Origin: Spirochaetales bacterium UBA6872
GTDB lineage: Bacteria; Spirochaetota; Spirochaetia; Sphaerochaetales; Sphaerochaetaceae
Direction: 5' to 3'
NCBI GenBank assembly: GCA_002452215.1
Contig: DKCO01000011.1
Coordinates: 1 to 50,260 of the forward strand
DNA: 50,260 nt
The translations under genes were made by a program, and so were the position numbers. Numbering within the stretch: position 1 is the stretch's first letter; the number at the start of each line of letters is the position of its first letter. The notes under the pieces are model-generated. The model saw nothing but the letters and a program-made list of their open reading frames with translations. It was not told where the DNA came from and did no database searches. Below, one piece after another: positions 17,558 to 24,588 of the stretch.

Positions 17558-19130
17558 TCTTGTCACCTTCGAAATTCATAGGCTTTATAGATGATTCGAT
17601 GAATGAAATCTCCTTCTCATCAAGTCCATACTTTCTATACAATTGCTGATCTATTTCCTCAATTGATTTGCTCCAGTCGATATCGGATTGAGCTGTAAAG
17701 TCTTGGATAGGGACAAACTCGAAGATTCCTCGGCTTGCTCCTTGGTCATTTTTCTTTATGCCGACTACAGTTCGTAAGAATTTTGTATATAAGTATTTAT
17801 TGCAATTGAGCGCTTCTCCTCTTGTTTTGAATAAACCAATAACAATGAAAGTTTCAGTACAACAGCAATTAGGGCCAGCAATGATTGGTTCGGAGAATAA
17901 TTCACCGAAAATTCCTGAACCTTGGTTTCTAGAGAAAAACAGTTTGTATTCTCCTAGATATGTTTTGTCAGGCAATGGATAATTTTTGCCGGCATATCGA
18001 ATTGTACGTTTAAGGTGTTCATCAAGTCCATAGATCGCAATACCATTACTTATCTTTGTCTCACTTACTGATGGCAAATTGTATTTTGTTGTATCTTTGA
18101 AGAAGTCACCACATAGACCAAATGGTTTTCTTGCAGATACCAATTTCATAAATGATTCTTTGTCTTTGACTTTATGGTATATCGAAACAAGATTGTTATT
18201 GCGTATGAAGAAATCGCATCCTTTTTCTTTGAGAGGTCGAATGCTGTGCTCTATGCCATTTTCATTATGAAAATAAATCGAACAATTACCAGAGTAATCC
18301 CTATTCCAAAGAAAATAGCAAACTCCTCCCTTGATTTCTACGCCTGAGAAACAATCATTTGCGTTAGGAAAATCATGTAGCTCGCAAATTCGTTTGTCAG
18401 AAATCATTTCATCTCTGAATGAATCAAGACCTTTTCCACCTGTATACCATCTTGATGGGATAATCATTGCTATATATCTTGGGTTGAGTTTCTTTGCTTG
18501 TTCTATGAACTTTTGATAGAGAGGAGATGCACTTGCTTGAGCTCCTCCATCAGATAGTTGATATGGTGGGTTGCTTATGATCAAATCGAATTTCATTTTC
18601 TCAAGTTCCTTTATCTTCTCTTCTTTTAGATGGATGAACTGGTAGGCATGGGTTTCCTTTCCTTCTTCACGGTTGTATATATCTTCGGAAGCGCCGCAAT
18701 AGATGCATTTGCCATTCTTCCATGTGTGGTTGATTTTATCGAATAAGATGTTTCCATGGTCCGTTTTGAAAGTTGTGATAGAGTAGTGCCCATTAGCTGT
18801 TTTGCTGCAATATAGGCTTCTTCTTGATAATTGGGCTGTCAACTCAGTGATTGAAAAACCAAAGAGCATTCTTTTGAATATGTGGTCGATACGCTCTTGA
18901 AGATCAGGCATTTTTTCCTCAAGACCTTTTAGAAATCTCTTTGCTGCTTCTCTTAGAAAGACTCCAGATTTGCAAGAAGGATCGAATACTTTGACATTCG
19001 GGTTTTTCCAGAAATCAGATGGAATCATATCCAGCATGGCATTTGCAATCTCTGGAGGTGTGAATACCTCGTCATTTGAAAGGTTTGCAAGACATGAAAG
19101 AATGTCGGGATTATGGTTTATTTCAGACAT
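17550..19130 (-). CDS. Eco57I-type N6-adenine DNA methyltransferase
   Basis: This 526-residue DNA methyltransferase has motif X-like D-E-V-F-T-P-P-E-I-A near residue 20, SAM motif I V-F-D-P-S-C-K-S-G-V-F near 48, and catalytic motif IV S-N-P-P-Y near 187-190. That makes it an N6-adenine enzyme of the Eco57I/TaqI gamma class. The C-terminal half is expected to hold the target-recognition domain, since no separate specificity subunit is present. Between motifs I and IV lies C-I-Y-C (142-145) followed by H161 and H167, a possible small zinc site. The ATG at 19130 has GGAGG five bases upstream. It overlaps the small methylase gene by 13 bp and the helicase gene by 8 bp, so one operon is clear. 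Confidence 0.87.
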   Translation of the reverse strand: MSEINHNPDILSCLANLSNDEVFTPPEIANAMLDMIPSDFWKNPNVKVFDPSCKSGVFLREAAKRFLKGLEEKMPDLQERIDHIFKRMLFGFSITELTAQLSRRSLYCSKTANGHYSITTFKTDHGNILFDKINHTWKNGKCIYCGASEDIYNREEGKETHAYQFIHLKEEKIKELEKMKFDLIISNPPYQLSDGGAQASASPLYQKFIEQAKKLNPRYIAMIIPSRWYTGGKGLDSFRDEMISDKRICELHDFPNANDCFSGVEIKGGVCYFLWNRDYSGNCSIYFHNENGIEHSIRPLKEKGCDFFIRNNNLVSIYHKVKDKESFMKLVSARKPFGLCGDFFKDTTKYNLPSVSETKISNGIAIYGLDEHLKRTIRYAGKNYPLPDKTYLGEYKLFFSRNQGSGIFGELFSEPIIAGPNCCCTETFIVIGLFKTRGEALNCNKYLYTKFLRTVVGIKKNDQGASRGIFEFVPIQDFTAQSDIDWSKSIEEIDQQLYRKYGLDEKEISFIESSIKPMNFEGDKNE

Positions 19131-19783
19131 TGCAACCTCCAATATTCAATTGGATTGAATTCTTTTATTGGTTTTGGTATGTATGCCCCAAGCTCTGAAT
19201 CAAAATCATCGGATGATAAGAATAAATCTCCTTGTTTTCCATTCTCTTGCATTGAAAGAAGTGTTGAGAGTTCGAAGTCACGCCTTTTCATAAGAGTGCC
19301 CGATACTAGACTCCATTCAGAAAAGACAATTGGTTTGCCATTTGATTTCAATAGTGTTAAGGCATCTCCGCAAATGATATTGCAAGATAGGATATACTTT
19401 GCGCTTTGATCGATGTCAGGCGACACAAAGCTGTGAATAGCTTTCTTGTATGTTTTTAGCCAAATATTAAAAAGACGTGCTTGGCATTCTTCGACATTGT
19501 CTTCTTGGATATCTACTCCATAGAGAGATGAGAGAGCAACAATGCTGTACTTTTCCCAATCGCTTGGATTGTTTTTGTGATATCTAGTGACTGTTTTCAG
19601 CTTTCTTTTGAGTATTTCTGCTAAGAAGTTTCCATCTCCACATGCAGGTTCGAGAACCCTGCTATCTATGCGTTCAGTCTCATCCTTTGCAAGATCGCAC
19701 ATCGCTTTAACTTCTCGCTCTGCTGTAAAAACCTCACCATGGTCTTTTACTCGGCTTTTTGATTTGATCTGTCTTTCTGCCAT
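19118..19783 (-). CDS. DNA methylase-like subunit with motif I but no catalytic NPPY
   Basis: The protein has 221 residues. D-H-G-E-V-F-T-A near residue 14 corresponds to methylase motif X, and V-L-E-P-A-C-G-D-G-N-F (43-53) is a complete SAM-binding motif I. The expected motif III region N-I-I-C-G-D-A-L is present near 135, but the D/N/S-P-P-Y/F motif that should follow is replaced by V-F-S-E-W-S-L. The protein ends soon after and lacks a recognition domain. It therefore cannot methylate alone by the usual mechanism. I infer a structural or SAM-binding partner of the 526-residue methyltransferase. It is first in the operon. ATG 19783 is chosen. A TTG six codons upstream is possible but has no ribosome site. 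Confidence 0.78.
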   Translation of the reverse strand: MAERQIKSKSRVKDHGEVFTAEREVKAMCDLAKDETERIDSRVLEPACGDGNFLAEILKRKLKTVTRYHKNNPSDWEKYSIVALSSLYGVDIQEDNVEECQARLFNIWLKTYKKAIHSFVSPDIDQSAKYILSCNIICGDALTLLKSNGKPIVFSEWSLVSGTLMKRRDFELSTLLSMQENGKQGDLFLSSDDFDSELGAYIPKPIKEFNPIEYWRLQCLK

Positions 19784-19860
19784 CTTTTTGTTTTCTTGCA
19801 AAAAGGTGTAGGTTTTTAACGAATTTTTTTTATTGTGAAATTAAAGCCTTTTAAGGCTAA

Positions 19861-19869
19861 AATATAGCA
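19861..19869 (-). promoter_or_regulatory. Extended -10 element for RM operon
   Basis: On the minus strand TGCTATATT is an extended -10 (TGn plus TATATT). It lies about 78 bases upstream of the first methylase ATG. No good -35 is seen at 16-18 bases. A small AGCC/GGCT hairpin lies just downstream in the leader. Confidence 0.35.
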
Positions 19870-19912
19870 AAAACAGGTAAAATCAGCTATTTTTATTGCA
19901 TGGGAAAAAGAT

Positions 19913-19944
19913 AAAAGGTGTATGCAAGAATCTACACCTTTTTG
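19913..19944 (-). terminator. Bidirectional hairpin terminator between fic and RM operon
   Basis: A 10-bp perfect stem (AAAAGGTGTA and TACACCTTTT) with a 10-base loop has A-rich DNA on the left and T-rich DNA on the right. It can stop the minus-strand fic transcript before the methylase operon and could also act on plus-strand transcripts. The 19945-20084 remainder holds only a 27-codon minus-strand open stretch without a start site, which may be a gene remnant. Confidence 0.6.
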
Positions 19945-20084
19945 TATCAGCTTATTGATTGTTGTCTTGGGATTTAATGCTTAGTCTCGGATAGTATTCC
20001 TACCATATGTTCGTCTATCAGCATTAAAGATCTTTGAAAAACCCTGTTAATGGCTTTTGTCTGTTATAGAAAGGAGTAAAAACA

Positions 20085-21150
20085 TTAACATTTCATGTCT
20101 GAACGAATATAAAAAGTGCTTCTGCCTGAACCTTCTCTGATGACAAGTCCTTTCTCGGTTAGTTTCTTTAACGCTGCCAAAGCGGAGGATCGTCCTATGC
20201 TCGGACAGTGAGCCACAACATCCGCTCCTGTAAACTTACCGATTTTCTCTTTTGTGTACTTTTCAACAATATCATATGCCGTACTTCCATTTCCTCTTTC
20301 ATCCATTAAGCCAACTCGCTCTTCAAAATCTGTATAACAAGCCAGAATTATTTGCAACATATATCTGATAAAGGATGTAGGATCATTTTTTTCTTCATGC
20401 CATCCCGCATCTGATTCTTCAAGTGTATCGCAGTAACGATCTTTTGTTTTTTTCTATCTGTTTTTCAATGCTTATATATTTCCCAACACTGTATCCGTTC
20501 TTGTACAAGAGGAGCAATGTGAGCAATCTGCTCATTCTTCCATTACCATCATTAAAGGGATGTATGCTAAGGAAATCGCAGATAAAAACTGAAATCAGTA
20601 TTAACGGATCTATTTTTTCATTTGCTATAGCTCGTCCATAGGCATTACATAAGTTTTCCATTGCTTCTGCTGTGTCATAAGGTGCAATAGGTGTAAATCG
20701 TGTGACTATAGTTCCATCAGGCTTCGTTTCATTAATATAGTTTTGGACATTTTTAAAATGTCCGCCATAAGAGAATCCTGCCCTTTTTAGGAGATCTCTA
20801 TGGAGCTGGAGTATATATGATGGACGGATTGGGATATACTCACTGCTCTCATGAATCGTATTCAAAACATCCCTGTAACCAATAATCTCATCTTCATCAC
20901 GGTTTCTTGGAGTAGTTTTTGCTTCAAAGAGTTGTTTCATTCGGGTGCTTGTTGTGACGATGCCTTCGATTTTATTTGACGCTTCGGTACTCTGCATTTT
21001 TGCAATCTCGACAAGACGATCCAATTCGACAGGTTTCTGTCTGATAAACAAATCCTGTCGTCCCTTACATTCGTGAATCTTTGCAACAAGGTTTAAAGTA
21101 TCTGTATCCCATGCTTTGTCATAAAGCCTGCTATAATCAAATGATCTCAT
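20085..21150 (-). pseudogene. Fic family protein, frameshifted in a homopolymer
   Basis: Two minus-strand frames encode consecutive parts of one Fic protein. The first carries the inhibitory S-N-K-I-E-G motif (residues 58-63, class II type) and the catalytic H-P-F-N-D-G-N-G-R (197-205). It then runs into a stop about 12 codons after I-E-K-Q-I-E-K. Shifting frame in the A7 run (plus-strand T7, 20447-20453) restores K-T-K-D-R-Y and leads through D-A-G-W-H-E-E-K-N-D-P and F-E-E-R-V-G-L to a C-terminal winged-helix domain ending at 20085. The repaired protein has about 354 residues, the normal family length. One extra A explains the break. ATG 21150 matches the family start, and an in-frame ATG at 21186 also exists. 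Active Fic proteins transfer AMP to target proteins. Confidence 0.85.
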
Positions 21151-21189
21151 TAGAACTCTTTTCGTCCAATAAGCTTTCTTTTTCATCCA

Positions 21190-21195
21190 ATTATA
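21190..21195 (-). promoter_or_regulatory. Candidate -10 box for fic
   Basis: A perfect TATAAT on the minus strand lies 39 bases before the ATG at 21150. A second TATAAT is at 21226-21221. Neither has a convincing -35. If the nearer one is used, transcription starts near 21183 and the upstream ATG at 21186 would not be in the mRNA. Confidence 0.35.
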
Positions 21196-21347
21196 ATTGT
21201 TTTTAGACGATAAATCACCTATTATACAAAAATAACCAGCAGCCTTAAAATCGAACTGCGATATCTAATACAATTTATCGACTGTATTTTTGCCTATCAT
21301 TGACCTTTTGCGATGTCAAAAGTTTAGTCTTCTCTTATCGCTTCGTC

Positions 21348-22646
21348 TTATCTTTCATTAATAGGCAACACTTCTCTTTCTTGTTCTCCTGTATATACTT
21401 GCCTTGGACGTCCAATCTTTTGGTATGGATCATGCTTCCACTCAAGGTAGTGGGCAATCCATCCTGGAAGTCTTCCCATAGCAAAAAGGACAGTGAACAT
21501 TGATACAGGAATGCCCATTGCATGGAATGTAAGACCTGTATAGAAATCTACATTAGGGTATAGATGTCGCTCTATAAAGTAATCATCATGGGTGGCTTTC
21601 TCTTCCAGCTCCATAGCCAATTCAAGCATTGGGTCGGCTTTCTTTGTAGTTGAAAGGACTTCCTGGCATAGTTTCTTTGCAATCTTCGCTCTTGGATCAA
21701 ATGTCTTGTAAACTCTGTGACCAAAACCAGAGAGCCTAAATGAGTCGTTTTTGTCTTTTGCTCTTCGTATTATATCGTCTGTCGTGATTTTCTCTGATAC
21801 CATTTTGTTCAGCATATCCATTACAGCTTGGTTTGCACCGCCATGTTTCGAACCCCAAAGAGCACAGCAACCAGCTGATACAGATGCATATAGGTTAGCC
21901 TCTGATGAACCAACAAGACGCACAGCCGATGTGGAGCAGTTCTGCTCATGGTCAGCATGCAGAATCAATAGCTGGTTAAGAGCCTTTACATGCACAGGAT
22001 TTGGAGTGTAGTTGTTTACAGACGAATAGAACATCATATTCAAGAAATTCGCACAATAAGAGAAGTTGTATTGCGGATCAACATAGTCGAGGCCGTTCAT
22101 CTGTCTGTATGTATAGGCCGCGATTGTTCTCATTTTCGACAATAGCCTTGTGACAGTGAGGTCGATGTTCTCCTCTGGGTCCTTGTCTTCCATTTCAGGG
22201 TAAAAGGCAGAAAGCGATGCGACCATTGCTGATAGAATCCCCATCGGGTGTGCCTCTGGAGGATATGCTCGGAAGAATTTCTTCATGTTCACATGCAACA
22301 GTGAATGCTTGTTCAATAGTTCTTGATATCTTGTTCTTTCCTCGCGGTTTGGAAGGTAGCCTTTGATCAAAAGGTGAGCAACTTCAATGAAATCGCACTT
22401 TGATACCAAGTCTTCGATATTGTAGCCTCTGTATCTCAAAATTCCCTTCTCGCCATTTATGTAGCATATGGATGACATGCAAGAGCCTGTATTCACAAAG
22501 CCTGGGTCATATGTAATGTAGCCTGTTTCGGATCTAAGCTTGGAGATATCGATGCTTTTGTCGCCCTGGTTGTCTGTGATTATTGAAGTCTTGTAGGTCT
22601 TGCCATCATCAAGAATGATTGTAGCCGCGTTTTTTTCTTCTATCAT
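21348..22646 (-). CDS. gltA: Citrate synthase (type II)
   Basis: The enzyme condenses acetyl-CoA and oxaloacetate. The 432-residue protein matches the hexameric E. coli-like form with an N-terminal beta domain: residues 1-50 include D-G-K-T-Y-K and Y-I-T-Y-D-P-G-F. Catalytic residues are in L-L-I-L-H-A-D-H-E-Q-N-C-S-T-S near residue 230, the G-S-K-H-G-G-A-N-Q loop near 270, and G-F-G-H-R-V-Y-K-T-F-D-P near 315, which supply the histidines and substrate-binding arginine. The ATG overlaps the upstream dehydrogenase stop by four bases. It is the only citrate synthase in the window and works with acn and icd located 14 kb away. About 160 bases of non-coding DNA separate it from fic. Confidence 0.95.
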   Translation of the reverse strand: MIEEKNAATIILDDGKTYKTSIITDNQGDKSIDISKLRSETGYITYDPGFVNTGSCMSSICYINGEKGILRYRGYNIEDLVSKCDFIEVAHLLIKGYLPNREERTRYQELLNKHSLLHVNMKKFFRAYPPEAHPMGILSAMVASLSAFYPEMEDKDPEENIDLTVTRLLSKMRTIAAYTYRQMNGLDYVDPQYNFSYCANFLNMMFYSSVNNYTPNPVHVKALNQLLILHADHEQNCSTSAVRLVGSSEANLYASVSAGCCALWGSKHGGANQAVMDMLNKMVSEKITTDDIIRRAKDKNDSFRLSGFGHRVYKTFDPRAKIAKKLCQEVLSTTKKADPMLELAMELEEKATHDDYFIERHLYPNVDFYTGLTFHAMGIPVSMFTVLFAMGRLPGWIAHYLEWKHDPYQKIGRPRQVYTGEQEREVLPINER

Positions 22647-23527
22647 AAAACCTCCTTGCCTGATAGACTCTCAAGTGCTTTAACAAGAGCTTGTGTTCCA
22701 TTCTTGCCCATTCCTTGGGCCTGTATTGCGACATATAGCTGTTTCGTGAGCGCAAGCGATGGAAGAGAAAGCCCCATTTTCTCACTCTCTTCAAGCGCAA
22801 TTGACATGTCTTTTATGAAATGGTCGACCATAAAGCCTGGGTTGTAGTTTCCGGATATTACTCTTGGTGCAAGATTGTCCAGCGTCCAGCAACCTGCTGC
22901 ACCTTTTGATATGCATGCAACCATCTTGTTCAGATCCAGTCCGGCAGACGCGCCGTACACAAGAGCCTCAGACACTCCTGCCATAGTACCAGCGATGACA
23001 ATCTGATTGCTCATTTTTGTGTGCTGTCCAGATCCGACAGGCCCCATATGGCAAACATTCTTGCCCAAGGCGGAAAAGAATGGCATGAGCTTATCGATAT
23101 CCTCCTTCTCTCCGCCGCACATTATGGATAGCGTTCCATTTCTTGCTCCGACATCGCCCCCTGATACAGGAGCATCTACAAGCCTTGCTCCCTTTAATGA
23201 TAATTCATGTGAAATCTCTATCTCCAACGTTGGCTTTGTTGTTGTCATATCACAAAAAAGCTGTCCGTTTTTTGCTCCATCGGCAAGACCGTCTTTGCCA
23301 AGATATACTTCGTAGACATCCTTGGGATAGCCAACGATTGTGAAGACTATGTCAGAGTTCTTCGCAACTTCTTTTGGGTTGTCTAGATAAGTTGCACCTT
23401 TTTCGATTAGCTTGGAGGCTTTTGCTTTTGTTCTTGTGTATACGAAAAGCTTGTCACCTTTATCGATTAGATGAGAACACATAGGTTCTCCCATTACTCC
23501 AAGTCCTATAAATCCAATATTAGCCAT
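22643..23527 (-). CDS. NAD(P)-dependent beta-hydroxyacid dehydrogenase
   Basis: The protein has 294 residues and belongs to the 3-hydroxyisobutyrate/tartronate semialdehyde reductase family. The Rossmann motif G-F-I-G-L-G-V-M-G-E-P-M is at residues 5-16. The substrate motif D-A-P-V-S-G-G-D-V-G-A is near 118, the catalytic lysine is in G-S-G-Q-H-T-K-M-S-N near 165, and the C-terminal D-M-S-I-A-L-E motif is present. The specific substrate cannot be assigned. I chose ATG 23527 at the natural family start (MANIGFIG). It lacks a ribosome site but has a -10 box six bases upstream, while the 20 codons before it look untranslated. It overlaps gltA by 4 bp, so both are cotranscribed. Confidence 0.88.
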   Translation of the reverse strand: MANIGFIGLGVMGEPMCSHLIDKGDKLFVYTRTKAKASKLIEKGATYLDNPKEVAKNSDIVFTIVGYPKDVYEVYLGKDGLADGAKNGQLFCDMTTTKPTLEIEISHELSLKGARLVDAPVSGGDVGARNGTLSIMCGGEKEDIDKLMPFFSALGKNVCHMGPVGSGQHTKMSNQIVIAGTMAGVSEALVYGASAGLDLNKMVACISKGAAGCWTLDNLAPRVISGNYNPGFMVDHFIKDMSIALEESEKMGLSLPSLALTKQLYVAIQAQGMGKNGTQALVKALESLSGKEVL

Positions 23528-23533
23528 GGACAA

Positions 23534-23561
23534 AGCATAAAGCAAAATGGTCTTTTGTAAA
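23534..23561 (-). promoter_or_regulatory. Promoter of dehydrogenase-gltA operon, leaderless geometry
   Basis: On the minus strand TTTACA (23561-23556), a 16-base spacer and TATGCT (23539-23534) are followed by six bases and the ATG at 23527. No Shine-Dalgarno precedes the ATG. Confidence 0.45.
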
Positions 23562-23613
23562 ATGGTATGGAAAAAGTATTTTGGCATATATCATTGAAGG
23601 ATTCTTCAGCTAT

Positions 23614-23643
23614 TTGCCTTTTGATAAGCCAATGATTTATAAT
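23614..23643 (+). promoter_or_regulatory. Promoter of ArsR-family regulator
   Basis: TTGCCT, an 18-base spacer and a perfect TATAAT (23638-23643) precede the regulator. The expected start near 23650 leaves a leader of about 25 bases containing AGGAG before the GTG at 23676. Confidence 0.55.
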
Positions 23644-23675
23644 TTCTCTTGCTATTAATGTCTAGGAGATTGGAT

Positions 23676-23984
23676 GTGATTGATGAAAAGATACCAGAAG
23701 AGGAAGTGATAGATATCGCAGATTTTTTCAAGATGTTCTCTGATCCTACGAGATTGAAGATTCTTTATCTTCTTGATGAGAATGGCGAAGTCGGAGTAGG
23801 GGCCATTGCTGAGAGTTTAGGAATGAGCCAGTCGGCGATTTCCCAACAGTTGAAAGTATTGAGAGCATCAAGGCTTGTTAGGTTCAAGAAGAATGGCAGA
23901 AGCATAATATATAGGCTTTCGGATGAGCATATACATGGTATTTTGATGCTTGGCCAAGAGCATTATGAGGAGCTTCTTAGCTAG
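23676..23984 (+). CDS. ArsR-family winged-helix transcription regulator
   Basis: The 102-residue protein is almost entirely an ArsR/SmtB winged helix: F-F-K-M-F-S-D-P-T-R-L-K-I-L near residue 15, the recognition helix M-S-Q-S-A-I-S-Q-Q-L-K-V-L near 52, and the wing R-F-K-K-N-G-R-S-I-I-Y near 70. The SmtB/ArsR metal motif ELCVCDL is absent, as the corresponding stretch reads V-G-V-G-A-I-A, so its ligand is not predictable. I chose the GTG at 23676, seven bases after AGGAG. An ATG at 23658 in the same frame lies upstream of that ribosome site. It is convergent with maf and overlaps it by 8 bp. Its regulated target is not obvious from the neighbourhood. Confidence 0.85.
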   Translation: MIDEKIPEEEVIDIADFFKMFSDPTRLKILYLLDENGEVGVGAIAESLGMSQSAISQQLKVLRASRLVRFKKNGRSIIYRLSDEHIHGILMLGQEHYEELLS

Positions 23985-24588
23985 AGATATGCTCCAGTAT
24001 GGCCTTCAATGGAAGACCTACGACACATGTCCAGTCGCCATCTATGCTATCGACAAGCTCATAGCCTGTCATCTGGAGTCTGTAGCCGCCTGCAGCTCCA
24101 ATCCATTCGTCTTTTGAGATATAGCATTCTATATCATCCTCCGATAGTTTCTTGAATACGACAGTTGCGCTGTCAACGAAGAAGATGTCTTCTTTATCGG
24201 GGATATGTAGAGCAACAGCTGTCAAGACCTTTTGCTCTCCTGCTGAGAGTGACCTGAGAATCTCTTTTGCTTCCTTGGCATCCTTTGGCTTTCCAATGAG
24301 CTTGTTGTCCTTCAAGACCAAGGTATCGGCAGCAATCGCAATCACATCTGGCCTATATGACAAGCTATTTTTGTAGGAGGCAAACTTCCTCTTCACTATC
24401 TCTTTTATGCTCTCTATAGGATCCGAGTTGTCTCTCGATTCGTCTATATCTGGCGAGAACGTTGTCACAACTGTACCGGCCCTCTCTAATAGTGCTTTCC
24501 TGTTAGGGGATGAAGAGGCTAGAATCAATGATGGCACTCTCTTCGAGAACTCCTTTTGCAATTCATCTGGTTCAGCTATTTTTTCCAT
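23977..24588 (-). CDS. maf: Maf-like nucleotide pyrophosphatase
   Basis: Maf proteins hydrolyse non-canonical or modified nucleoside triphosphates (dTTP/UTP or m7GTP types). The 203-residue protein has the signature L-I-L-A-S-S-S-P-N-R-K-A-L-L near residue 16, P-D-I-D-E-S near 45, and A-A-D-T-L-V near 90, which includes the catalytic aspartate. It also has I-G-K-P-K-D-A-K-E-A near 100 and the downstream W-I-G-A-A-G-G-Y-R-L-Q near 160. The subfamily is not assigned. Its start overlaps the end of the ABC-F gene by 17 bp, so it is downstream in that operon. Confidence 0.9.
   Translation of the reverse strand: MEKIAEPDELQKEFSKRVPSLILASSSPNRKALLERAGTVVTTFSPDIDESRDNSDPIESIKEIVKRKFASYKNSLSYRPDVIAIAADTLVLKDNKLIGKPKDAKEAKEILRSLSAGEQKVLTAVALHIPDKEDIFFVDSATVVFKKLSEDDIECYISKDEWIGAAGGYRLQMTGYELVDSIDGDWTCVVGLPLKAILEHISS

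Larger units (their letters stand above)
19799..19944. repeat. 13-bp inverted repeats flanking the RM operon leader
   Basis: CAAAAAGGTGTAG at 19799-19811 and its exact reverse complement CTACACCTTTTTG at 19932-19944 bound a 146-bp AT-rich stretch. A third partial copy (AAAAGGTGTA, 19913-19922) pairs locally with the right-hand repeat. The stretch contains the likely promoter and leader of the restriction-modification operon. No target-site duplication is visible at the ends, so a transposon-like origin is only one option. Operator sites or duplicated terminator arms are others. Confidence 0.55.

Noticed and set aside
19799..19944. CRISPR-like repeat array
   Set aside because: There are only three partial copies in mixed orientation, without regular spacers, and no cas genes are present.
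19945..20084. Minus-strand open stretch of about 27 codons between fic and the RM operon
   Set aside because: It has no start codon with a ribosome site and no recognisable similarity. It could be a gene remnant but cannot be supported as a feature.
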